Source of the DNA: an uncultured Caryophanales bacterium
GTDB taxonomy: Bacteria > Bacillota_I > Bacilli_A > RF39 > UBA660
DNA: 7,260 nucleotides
Assembly: GCA_947065955.1 (NCBI GenBank)
Contig: CAMSXY010000057.1
Span: forward strand, 1-7,260
Direction of reading: 5' to 3'
Part shown: positions 1-6,225 of the stretch, in pieces
Numbering within the stretch: position 1 is the first letter of the stretch
Layout of the letters: every line of letters begins with the position of its first letter
Notes under the pieces: model-generated
Databases searched by the model: none
Seen by the model: only the letters and a program-made list of their open reading frames with translations
Told to the model about the DNA's origin: nothing
Program-made: the position numbers and the translations under genes

Positions 1-44
1 ATAGACTTGGGTGACTGGAGTTCAGACGTGTGCTCTTCCGATCT
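1..44 (+). other. Illumina i7-side sequencing adapter (artefact)
   Basis: Bases 11-44 match the TruSeq read-2 adapter, starting GTGACTGGAG and ending in CTCTTCCGATCT. They are preceded by an 8-base index, AGACTTGG (3-10), and by AT (1-2), the last two bases of the flow-cell P7 segment. This is synthetic DNA and not part of the organism. The insert starts at 45. The match is from memory of the adapter sequence, but the order P7 end, index, read-2 primer is exactly as expected. Confidence 0.98.
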
Positions 45-96
45 TTTATTGTTATATTTAAATAAATGAAAACAATAATATTTTATATATCGTTTG
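45..96. other. AT-rich stub upstream of the ssb fragment, no gene
   Basis: About fifty bases of nearly pure A and T with stops in every forward frame. It contains an 8-bp inverted repeat, TTATTGTT (46-53) and AACAATAA (71-78), which may be chance at this composition. Where the 5' half of ssb should be, there is no recognisable coding sequence. It is either genuine flanking DNA next to a decayed gene or an unrelated piece joined during library construction. Confidence 0.5.
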
Positions 97-225
97 GATT
101 TGATGGGTGTAAAGGGGCGTGTCCAATCAAGAACCATTGAAATGGAGGATTCTACACGTCATATTGTTGAGATTGTTGCAGAAAAAGTTACTTTTCTGTC
201 TAGTAAACCTAAGGAAAATTCTTAA
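97..225 (+). pseudogene. ssb: C-terminal fragment of single-stranded DNA-binding protein (ssb)
   Basis: Forty-two codons ending in TAA at 223-225 encode a typical last third of a bacterial SSB OB-fold. DLMGVKGRVQSR matches the family's GxLxGVxGRxQ strand, and EIVAEKVTFLSS matches the terminal strand motif. Intact SSBs bind ssDNA as tetramers and are at least ~110 residues. Here the reading frame carries a TAA at 76-78 and the residues before Asp (Y-I-Y-R-L) no longer look like SSB, so roughly the first two thirds are missing. The tail after the OB fold is very short (KPKENS) and lacks the acidic DDDIPF-type tip, as in small SsbB-like proteins. An internal ATG at 103 could start a 40-residue peptide, but it has no convincing ribosome site. 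This is either a decayed gene or an intact gene cut by a chimeric junction near 91-97. Family assignment is good; the cause of the break is not known. Confidence 0.75.
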
Positions 226-233
226 AAAATTTC

Positions 234-262
234 TTTCGAAAGATTTTCGTTCGTGATATAAT
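234..262 (+). promoter_or_regulatory. eno promoter (extended -10)
   Basis: A perfect TATAAT at 257-262 is preceded by TG at 254-255 with one base between, which makes an extended -10. Seventeen bases upstream is only a poor -35, TTTCGA (234-239). A 12-bp palindrome, TCTTTCGAAAGA (232-243), overlaps this -35. The transcript would have a leader of about 65 nt before the AAGGAG ribosome site (321-326), which lies 6 nt before the eno ATG. Confidence 0.7.
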
Positions 263-332
263 AAAAAAGAATACTTATGATGAAAATTATTCATACAATA
301 GGTAAATTTTTTGATTTTGAAAGGAGAAATGT

Positions 333-1556
333 ATGGCAAAAATTTGTAATGTTGTAGGTCGTGAGATTTTAGATTCCAGAGGAAATCCGACTGTTGAGGT
401 GGATGTCTTTTTAGAGGATGGAACCCTTGGACGTGCTAGTGTTCCAAGTGGAGCTTCTACAGGCATTCGAGAAGCGATTGAACTTAGGGATAAGGAAGAT
501 CGTTTTGGGGGAAAAGGAGTTCAAAAAGCTGTTTTTCATGTAAATCATATTCTTCGTGAAAAATTAATTGGAATGGAAGTTTCTGAGCAAGAAAAGATTG
601 ATCGCATGATGATTTCACTGGATGGAACCTCTAATAAATCTAATTTAGGTGCTAATGCGATTTTGGGAGTTTCTATGGCTGTTTTAAAGGCTGCTGCTAT
701 AAGTGCAGGGAAACCTTTATATCGTTATATTGGAGAGGGAACAACACTTCCTGTTCCTATGATGAATATTATTAATGGTGGAGCTCATGCCGATAATAAT
801 CTTGATTTTCAAGAATTTATGATTATTCCAAATGCTTATACAATAAAAGAAAGAATTCGCATTGGCTCTGAGGTTTTCCATGTTTTAAAAGGTGTATTAA
901 ATGAAAAAAAATACAATACAGGCGTAGGAGATGAGGGAGGATTTGCTCCTAATCTTTCTAGTAATCAAGAAGCTCTTGATTTAATTGTAGAGGCCATTTT
1001 AAAAGCAGGTTATAAACCTGGGGTTGATGTGAATATTGGATTGGATATTGCTGCTAGTGAATTTTATGAAGATGGTTTTTATCTTGTTGGGGATGAAAAA
1101 CTTTCTACCACTGCTTTGATAGATCTTTATGAACAATTGATTGAAAAATATCCTATTATTTCTATCGAAGATCCTGTAGATGAGAATGATTGGGAAGGAT
1201 TTACAGAAATTACGGCTCGTTTAGGAGATAAAATACAAATTGTTGGGGACGATTTATTTGTAACTAATAAAGAATGTCTTCAAATGGGAATTGATCATAA
1301 AGCAGGTAATGCGATTTTATTAAAAGTAAATCAAATTGGAACTATTACAGAAACATTAGAAACGATTGCTCTTGCAAAGAGTCATGGTTATAAAACTGTT
1401 ATTTCACATCGTAGTGGAGAAACAGAAGATACGACAATTGCAGATCTTGCTGTTGGTCTTAATTTAGGACAAATTAAAACAGGTTCTATGTCGCGTACTG
1501 ACCGTATTTGTAAATACAATCAATTGATTCGTATTGAAGAAGAATTAACACGTTAA
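333..1556 (+). CDS. eno: Enolase (phosphopyruvate hydratase)
   Basis: Cytosolic glycolytic enzyme interconverting 2-phosphoglycerate and phosphoenolpyruvate. All catalytic features are visible. They include the mobile loop SGASTG (39-44), His152 in GGAHADN, Glu161 in QEF, Glu201 in GDEGGF, and Mg ligands Asp238, Glu279 (SIEDP) and Asp306 (GDDLF). The catalytic Lys331 (LLKVNQIG), the SHRSGETED signature (358-366, His359/Arg360) and Lys382 (IKTG) are also present. The ATG is chosen because AAGGAG lies 6 nt upstream and MAKICNVVGREILDSRGNPT is the usual N-terminus. At 407 residues it is shorter than the usual ~430. The protein stops at RIEEELTR, whereas E. coli and Bacillus enolases run on about 15 more residues; the rest of the difference is small internal gaps. 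No continuation is visible in any frame downstream, so this is not a frameshift. The gene is monocistronic here, away from the gap-pgk-tpi-pgm cluster it often joins. Confidence 0.98.
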   Translation: MAKICNVVGREILDSRGNPTVEVDVFLEDGTLGRASVPSGASTGIREAIELRDKEDRFGGKGVQKAVFHVNHILREKLIGMEVSEQEKIDRMMISLDGTSNKSNLGANAILGVSMAVLKAAAISAGKPLYRYIGEGTTLPVPMMNIINGGAHADNNLDFQEFMIIPNAYTIKERIRIGSEVFHVLKGVLNEKKYNTGVGDEGGFAPNLSSNQEALDLIVEAILKAGYKPGVDVNIGLDIAASEFYEDGFYLVGDEKLSTTALIDLYEQLIEKYPIISIEDPVDENDWEGFTEITARLGDKIQIVGDDLFVTNKECLQMGIDHKAGNAILLKVNQIGTITETLETIALAKSHGYKTVISHRSGETEDTTIADLAVGLNLGQIKTGSMSRTDRICKYNQLIRIEEELTR

Positions 1557-1565
1557 TTCTTTTTT
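1536..1565 (+). terminator. Intrinsic terminator of eno, containing the stop codon
   Basis: Nine perfect pairs, AAGAATTAA (1540-1548) with TTAATTCTT (1553-1561), close a CACG loop. G-U and A-U pairs can extend the stem to 1536/1565. A run of six T (1560-1565) overlaps the 3' arm, then ATTT follows. The eno stop TAA (1554-1556) lies inside the 3' arm. The stem is almost all A-U, so termination may be partial. Confidence 0.65.
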
Positions 1566-1567
1566 AT

Positions 1568-1596
1568 TTGCTCAATTTAAAAAAAGGTGTTATAAT
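1568..1596 (+). promoter_or_regulatory. ltaS promoter
   Basis: TTGCTC (1568-1573), a 17-nt spacer and a perfect TATAAT (1591-1596) with TG at 1588-1589 form an extended -10. It begins two bases after the eno terminator T-run, so the two genes are separate transcription units. GAGGTGA at 1612-1618 is the ribosome site, 6 nt before the ATG. Confidence 0.8.
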
Positions 1597-1624
1597 GAAT
1601 GGGAAATATTTGAGGTGATAGTTC

Positions 1625-3649
1625 ATGCATTTTTTTTCGATCATGATGGAGAAATATTGTATTAAAATAAAAAAATTTATAAAGGAAAATCCTTTATTTT
1701 TAACTTTTGTCATTGCCTCTTTAATAAATACGACTTTACTTCGATTTGTGACGGTAAAAAATTATACAAGTTATGAGCCAGTTTTGGCAGATTTTTCGAT
1801 TATTCTTATGATAGCTTCTTTTGGTTTTTTAATTAAGCAACAAAAAAGGATCGTTTATTATTTTGGGATGTCTGTTTTTATGGTTCTTTTATGTTTAGTG
1901 AATTCTATGTATTATAGCAATTATTTATCCTATGCCTCTTTTTCTTTAATTGCAACTTCTTTACAGTTAGTTGATGTTGGGGATGCTGTTGTAAATAATA
2001 TTATGGAACTTAAAGATTTTTTCTATTTATGGCAGATTTTTGCTCTTTTATTTGTTTATAAAGCAACTTATAAGAAAATGAAGTTAAACTTAGTAAAAAA
2101 AGAAGAGAGAATAAAATGTTTAGACGCCTTAGTTCTTTCTTTCATTGTTTTAGGATTTTTTATTTCTACGGTAACAGGAACGGATCTTAGTCGCCTTGGA
2201 AAACAATGGAATCGTGAGTATGTAGTGATGAAATTTGGTATTCTTATTTATCAGGGAAATGATTTAATCGCTAGTGTAAAACCACAGATCAGTCCTTTAT
2301 TTGGATATGATGAGGCTGCTAAAAACTTTCGAGAATTTTATGAACAAAAAGATTACACAAAAACGAAAAATCAATATACGGATATTTTTAAGGGAAAAAA
2401 TATTTTAATGATTCATGCAGAAAGTATTCAAAATTTTACTCTTGGTCTTGAATTTAATGGGGTTCCTGTCACTCCTACCTTAAATCGATTATCAAAAGAG
2501 GGACTTTATTTTTCTAACTTTTATGCACAAGAAAGTGTAGGAACAAGTAGTGATTCAGAATTTACGTTAAATACTTCTCTTATGCCTGCTACCAATGGGA
2601 CAGTTTTTGTAAGTTATTGGGATCGTGAATATCTAACTATTCCAAAAATTTTAAAAGAACAAGGTTATTATTCGTTTAGTATGCATGGGAATAAAGGTTC
2701 TTTTTGGAACCGTAATGTGGTTCATCAACAATTTGGTTATGATAATTTTTACTATTATACAAAGGACTTTGTTATTGATGAAGTGATCCAATTGGGTCTT
2801 AGTGATAAATCTTTCTTTCGTCAAGCAGTTCCTAAAATTCAAGCTATACAAGAAAATTATGGGAAATTTTATGGAACTTTGATTATGCTTACCAATCATA
2901 CTCCTTTTACAGATATCGCGAAGATAAGTGAATATGCTGTAGATTATAAGTATGAGAAGGTAAATGAGGAAGGAATTACAGAAACCGTTAGTGCTCCTTA
3001 TTTAGAAGGAACTACTCTTGGAAATTATATTAAATCTGTAAATTATGCAGATAGTGCTTTGGGAGAGTTGATGGAGGATTTGGATCAATCAGGTCTTTTA
3101 GAAAATACTGTTGTTGTTATCTATGGAGATCATGATGCGAAGTTAAAAAGAAGTGAATATGTTCGTTTTTATAATTATGATCCTGAGAATGATCAGATTC
3201 TTTCGAGTGATGATCCTAATTATGTTCCTGTTGATTACTATAGTTATGAGTTAAATCGAGAGGTTCCATTAATTATTTGGTCAAAAGATCAAAAATTACA
3301 AACGGAAGTAACCAAAGTTATGGGAATGTATGATGTTCTTCCAACTTTAGGGAATATGTTTGGATTTGAAAGCAAATATGCGCTTGGCCATGATATTTTT
3401 AGTATAGATGAGAATGTTGTTGTTTTTCCAGATGGAAATTGGCTTACGGATAAAATGTATTATAATAGCCAAAAAGGAGAAAGTAAATTGTTGGATACCA
3501 CTTTTCCTGTTAGTGTTGAATATATAGAAAAGTATACAAAATATGCAGAACAATTGATTACTGTATCGAATGATATTATTGTACATGATTTAATTCGAAA
3601 AACGAGGGAGTCTGTCGATATTCTTAATATTCGAAATAAAAAAAGTTGA
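1625..3649 (+). CDS. ltaS: Lipoteichoic acid synthase family protein (membrane sulfatase-fold phosphoglycerol transferase)
   Basis: LtaS enzymes polymerise glycerol-phosphate, taken from phosphatidylglycerol, into lipoteichoic acid on the outer face of the membrane. The 674 residues have the family layout. Five hydrophobic segments (about 24-44, 52-70, 75-95, 131-148 and 165-185) are followed by an extracellular sulfatase-type domain from about 255 to the C-terminus. Visible site residues are Glu266 (MIHAES, metal), Ser308 in GTSSDSEF (nucleophile position), the HGNKGSFWNRN block (354-364; Trp361, Arg363), His425 in TNHTPF, and Asp502-His503 in YGDHD (metal). Staphylococcus aureus LtaS has GKTSDSEF with a catalytic Thr, so the aligned residue here is Ser. 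The 1625 ATG is preferred over those at 1643 and 1646 because of GAGGTGA spacing. The stop TGA lies inside the terminator. Substrate (glycerol-phosphate versus another phospho-alditol) and primase-versus-synthase role cannot be told from sequence alone. Confidence 0.9.
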   Translation: MHFFSIMMEKYCIKIKKFIKENPLFLTFVIASLINTTLLRFVTVKNYTSYEPVLADFSIILMIASFGFLIKQQKRIVYYFGMSVFMVLLCLVNSMYYSNYLSYASFSLIATSLQLVDVGDAVVNNIMELKDFFYLWQIFALLFVYKATYKKMKLNLVKKEERIKCLDALVLSFIVLGFFISTVTGTDLSRLGKQWNREYVVMKFGILIYQGNDLIASVKPQISPLFGYDEAAKNFREFYEQKDYTKTKNQYTDIFKGKNILMIHAESIQNFTLGLEFNGVPVTPTLNRLSKEGLYFSNFYAQESVGTSSDSEFTLNTSLMPATNGTVFVSYWDREYLTIPKILKEQGYYSFSMHGNKGSFWNRNVVHQQFGYDNFYYYTKDFVIDEVIQLGLSDKSFFRQAVPKIQAIQENYGKFYGTLIMLTNHTPFTDIAKISEYAVDYKYEKVNEEGITETVSAPYLEGTTLGNYIKSVNYADSALGELMEDLDQSGLLENTVVVIYGDHDAKLKRSEYVRFYNYDPENDQILSSDDPNYVPVDYYSYELNREVPLIIWSKDQKLQTEVTKVMGMYDVLPTLGNMFGFESKYALGHDIFSIDENVVVFPDGNWLTDKMYYNSQKGESKLLDTTFPVSVEYIEKYTKYAEQLITVSNDIIVHDLIRKTRESVDILNIRNKKS

Positions 3650-3663
3650 GTTTTCAACTTTTT
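3640..3663. terminator. Bidirectional terminator shared by ltaS and ytqA
   Basis: A perfect 10-bp stem, AAAAAGTTGA (3640-3649) with TCAACTTTTT (3654-3663), closes a GTTT loop. The plus strand ends in T5-A-T4 and the minus strand in T7, so it can work both ways. The ltaS stop (TGA, 3647-3649) is the top of one arm and the complement of the ytqA stop (3654-3656) is the top of the other, so the two stop codons pair with each other. Confidence 0.85.
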
Positions 3664-4592
3664 ATTTTGCATCCTTGGTAAGAATTTCTTCTTTGCATTT
3701 CTTTATCGATTTCGTTTAAAACACAAAATTTTTTTGTTAACCAAGTAGGTTCTATTAATTCTTCTTTTTGAGGATCTCCTGTAAGACGATGGAGGACAAT
3801 TTCTGGGCGAAGAAGTTCTAATTGATCGCAAACAATCTCAACATATTCTTCTTTTGTTAGAATAGGAAATCCTTTTTTTTCATAGAATGTAGCAAGTGGG
3901 GTATTCTTTAAAACATGTAACATATGAATTTTAATTCCTTGAATATCCAAGGTGTTTAAATAGGAAATCGTTTGTAACATTTCTTGTTTGTTTTCAAAGG
4001 GAAGACCATTGATTATATGAACAACAACTGGAATTTTTCTTTTTCTTAGCTCTAAAACCATTTGTTCGAAGCATGCAAGTGTATGACATCGGTTGATAAG
4101 TTTTGATGTTTTTTCATGAATGGTTTGTAGTCCAAGTTCTACAGTTAGGTATGTTTTTTTGGAAAGATTCTCTAAATAATCTAAGCAATCCTTTTCAATA
4201 CAATCGGGTCTTGTTGCAATGGAGATTCCCACTACATCTTTTTGTTTTAAAATGAGTTCATATTTTTCTTTTAAAATAGGAAGCGGAGCATAGGTGTTAC
4301 TATGGGCTTGAAAATAACCAATGTATTTGCTATGGGGCCATTTTTTAAGTAATTGATTTTTTATTTCCTCAAATTGATCTAAAAGAGAGTCTTCTATTTT
4401 TCCAGCAAATTGTCCTGATCCATCCTTTGAACAGTAAATGCATCCACCAACGCCTTTGGTTCCATCAATGTTAGGACAAGAAAATCCAGCATTTAAGCTT
4501 ACCTTAAAAACTTTGGAATGAAATTTGTGTTTGTAAAAATAATCAAGTGTATGATATCTTTTGTTAGTATCACTATAGATAAATGGATTCAT
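3654..4592 (-). CDS. ytqA: TIGR01212-type radical SAM protein, YtqA/MnmL family
   Basis: The 312-residue protein has the family N-terminal pattern RYHTLDYFY, then KVFKVSLNAGFSCPN, and a 4Fe-4S cysteine motif with unusual spacing: Cys39-X11-Cys51-X2-Cys54 (CPNIDGTKGVGGCIYC). SKYIGYFQAHSNTYAP follows, where YFQxxxNTYAP is diagnostic. Further on are GISIATRPDC (SAM-binding strand region) and VELGLQTIHEKT. E. coli YhcC and B. subtilis YtqA belong here. From memory, Gram-positive YtqA was renamed MnmL because it is needed to convert cmnm5s2U to the intermediate methylated by MnmM (YtqB) at the tRNA wobble uridine. That specific role is inferred for this copy. No methylase neighbour is present: ltaS converges on one side and a carrier gene diverges on the other. 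AGGTGA on the minus strand (4602-4597) lies 4 nt before the ATG and supports the start. Confidence 0.88.
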   Translation of the reverse strand: MNPFIYSDTNKRYHTLDYFYKHKFHSKVFKVSLNAGFSCPNIDGTKGVGGCIYCSKDGSGQFAGKIEDSLLDQFEEIKNQLLKKWPHSKYIGYFQAHSNTYAPLPILKEKYELILKQKDVVGISIATRPDCIEKDCLDYLENLSKKTYLTVELGLQTIHEKTSKLINRCHTLACFEQMVLELRKRKIPVVVHIINGLPFENKQEMLQTISYLNTLDIQGIKIHMLHVLKNTPLATFYEKKGFPILTKEEYVEIVCDQLELLRPEIVLHRLTGDPQKEELIEPTWLTKKFCVLNEIDKEMQRRNSYQGCKIKS

Positions 4593-4607
4593 AAAATCAC
4601 CTAGTTT

Positions 4608-4637
4608 ATTATACCATGCATGTGTAAATTTGATGAA
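4608..4637 (-). promoter_or_regulatory. ytqA promoter (minus strand)
   Basis: Reading the minus strand, TATAAT occupies 4613 to 4608 with TGG immediately before it, an extended -10. A weak TTCATC (4637-4632) lies 18 nt upstream. The leader is short: the AGGTGA ribosome site begins 5 nt downstream of the -10, so transcription must start at or just before that site. An 8-bp palindrome, CATGCATG (4615-4622), lies in the spacer, with no known regulator that I can name. Confidence 0.65.
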
Positions 4638-4652
4638 AAAAAGAAAAAAAAC

Positions 4653-4681
4653 TTTTCCCTTTTGTAAAACTTTGTTATAAT
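4653..4681 (+). promoter_or_regulatory. yfcC-like gene promoter
   Basis: TATAAT (4676-4681) is preceded by TG at 4673-4674 (extended -10), with only TTTTCC (4653-4658) at the -35 position, 17 nt away. It diverges from the ytqA promoter inside the same 111-nt gap. The ribosome site GAAGGAGAT (4688-4696) lies 7 nt before the ATG at 4704. Confidence 0.7.
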
Positions 4682-4703
4682 GAAATAGAAGGAGATAGAA
4701 AAT

Positions 4704-6116
4704 ATGAAAAAAAATAATTTATTAAAAGTCCTTGGAATTGCTTTTTTGTTATTTGCTGTTTTAACATGGCTTATTCCAGCTGGAAGCTATTCAAATGGAA
4801 ACTTTGTATCAGGGGCTTTAAATCCTATGGGACTTTTGGATTTAATTCGTTATCCACTAGTTTCGATTGCAACTTTTGCTGCCTATGGACTTATGTTTTT
4901 AGCGATAGGTGGTTTTTACGGAGTTGTTAATAAAACGGGAGTCTATTCACAAGTTGTAGAAGGGATTACAAAAAAATTTGAAGGAAAGAAAAATAACTTT
5001 TTAATTATTACAGTTGCGATTTTAACGGGGCTTTCTACTTTATTAGGTCTTACCGTTCCACTTTTTTTACTTGTCCCTTTTTTTGCTACCATTTTACTTC
5101 GACTTCACTTTTCAAAATTAACGGTATTTGCGGCAACCGTTGGAAGTATTTTAGTCGGAAATATTTCTTCTATATGTGGTTTTGAAGTTGTTGGTTATTT
5201 TGCCGTAAAATTTGAAGGTTTCAAAGTAACGCAAGATCTGTTTGCTCGTATTATTTTATTTTTAATTCTTGCTTTTCTTTTCGTTATGTTTATTCTTCCT
5301 AGCAAAGATCGAAAGGATAAAAAATCTTCTAAGAAAGAAAATGAAGAATTAGAGATTCCTCTTTTTGAAAATACGAATTCGAAAAAAAGTGCTTTCCCTT
5401 TCCTTGTTATATCTATTTTTACTTTTATTCTTTTAGTGGTTGGTATGTATAATTGGTATTATACTTTACAGATGAATACTTTTATGGATATTCATGATTC
5501 TCTTATGTCTTTTGAAATCAATGGATTTACGATTTTTGGAAAACTTTTTGGAAATATTACTTATTTAGGAGGATGGGGACATCTTGAATTTGTGATTATT
5601 TTAATTCTTGCTTCTCTTATCCTTGGATGGGTATATAATTTAAAAATGGAAAAGACTTGCGAGGGCTTTTTAGAAGGCGCTAAAAAGATTCTTCCAACAG
5701 CTATTTATGCAGTGTTATCTTGTACAATATTTGCAGCGTTATTAAATTTAGGAACGAAAACAATTAGTGCAACTATTACAAATACCATATTAGGAGAAGT
5801 GGATGGATTTAAAATTGTAAAAACCTTTTTAACAGGTGGTTTTGGGGGATTATTTTATAATGATTTCTATTATTTGTTAAATAGCGTTTCTTCTATTTTA
5901 AGTTTAAACGATCATGCTCATTATTCTTTAATTTTAATGTTACTTTCAGGAGCGCATGCTATTATGATGCTTATTTTACCAACAAGTATTGTTTTATTTG
6001 CAGGACTTCGTTACTTTGAAATTTCTTTTAAGGAATGGATTTCTTATATTTGGAAATACTTAGTTTTAGCAAGTTTCTTAATACTTATTGTTGTTGGAAT
6101 TTTGACATTATTTTAA
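4704..6116 (+). CDS. YfcC/DcuC (ArcD-like) family membrane carrier
   Basis: A polytopic inner-membrane protein of 470 residues. It begins with the YfcC-type signature FLLFAVLTWLIPAGSY (14-29) on the first helix. A GGFYGVVNKTGVY block (69-81) resembles the family's GGxxGxxxxTG region. Two hydrophobic halves are separated by a very polar, Lys/Glu-rich cytoplasmic loop (about 200-230). The C-terminal half carries EGAKKILPTAI (324-334), a Gly-rich TGGFGGLF (377-384), and ILPTSIVLFAGLRYFEISFKEW (424-445). The last aligns with the PTSGVLMAxLxxxxIxYxxW tail of YfcC proteins. Members of this superfamily move dicarboxylates, basic amino acids or acetate-like anions, but YfcC-type substrates are mostly unassigned and nothing next door names one here. 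The gene is monocistronic, with its own promoter and terminator. Divergence from standard YfcC in the middle makes it a distant member. Confidence 0.72.
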   Translation: MKKNNLLKVLGIAFLLFAVLTWLIPAGSYSNGNFVSGALNPMGLLDLIRYPLVSIATFAAYGLMFLAIGGFYGVVNKTGVYSQVVEGITKKFEGKKNNFLIITVAILTGLSTLLGLTVPLFLLVPFFATILLRLHFSKLTVFAATVGSILVGNISSICGFEVVGYFAVKFEGFKVTQDLFARIILFLILAFLFVMFILPSKDRKDKKSSKKENEELEIPLFENTNSKKSAFPFLVISIFTFILLVVGMYNWYYTLQMNTFMDIHDSLMSFEINGFTIFGKLFGNITYLGGWGHLEFVIILILASLILGWVYNLKMEKTCEGFLEGAKKILPTAIYAVLSCTIFAALLNLGTKTISATITNTILGEVDGFKIVKTFLTGGFGGLFYNDFYYLLNSVSSILSLNDHAHYSLILMLLSGAHAIMMLILPTSIVLFAGLRYFEISFKEWISYIWKYLVLASFLILIVVGILTLF

Positions 6117-6141
6117 AAGGTGGTTGGTCCATCTTTTTTTT
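6115..6141 (+). terminator. Intrinsic terminator of the yfcC-like gene
   Basis: AAAAGGTGG (6115-6123) pairs with CCATCTTTT (6129-6137) around a TTGGT loop, nine pairs with one G-U. A run of eight T (6134-6141) follows. The last two bases of the stop TAA (6114-6116) form the base of the stem. This is the most GC-stabilised terminator in the window. Confidence 0.85.
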
Positions 6142-6164
6142 ACCTAGTTTTTTGAAAAAACATA

Positions 6165-6193
6165 TTTTCTTTTTTTCTCTTTTGTGTTAGAAT
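6165..6193 (+). promoter_or_regulatory. sepF promoter
   Basis: TAGAAT (6188-6193) with TG at 6185-6186 forms an extended -10. The -35 position, 17 nt upstream, holds only TTTTCT (6165-6170) within a T-rich tract. AGGAGG (6214-6219), 6 nt before the ATG, is a strong ribosome site. Confidence 0.6.
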
Positions 6194-6225
6194 GTTTATA
6201 GTGGAATACTACGAGGAGGATAAAA

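Noticed and set aside
46..78. Inverted repeat TTATTGTT/AACAATAA near the left end as a possible mobile-element end
   Set aside because: Eight bases in nearly pure A/T sequence next to an adapter are expected by chance, and there is no transposase or target duplication.
280..294. ATGAA/TTCAT inverted repeat in the eno leader as a regulatory hairpin
   Set aside because: Only five A/T-rich pairs, without a conserved motif or T-run; too weak to annotate.
127..339. 70-residue open frame on the minus strand opposite the ssb fragment and eno leader
   Set aside because: It is antisense to the conserved SSB coding sequence and across the eno promoter, has no family resemblance, and looks like a composition shadow.
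2651..2899. 82-residue minus-strand open frame inside ltaS
   Set aside because: It lies opposite the conserved catalytic part of ltaS, has low-complexity composition and no supporting promoter or ribosome site.
3347..3672. Two overlapping minus-strand open frames at the 3' end of ltaS
   Set aside because: Both are antisense to ltaS, and one runs through the shared terminator. Neither resembles a known protein.
1625..4592. Possibility that TGA encodes Trp (Mycoplasma-type code)
   Set aside because: All tryptophans at conserved positions, such as the LtaS FWNRN, use TGG. No TGA occurs inside a gene, and both TGA stops lie in a terminator hairpin.
4615..4622. CATGCATG palindrome in the ytqA promoter spacer as an operator
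   Set aside because: An 8-bp palindrome occurs often by chance, and there is no second copy near the divergent promoter.
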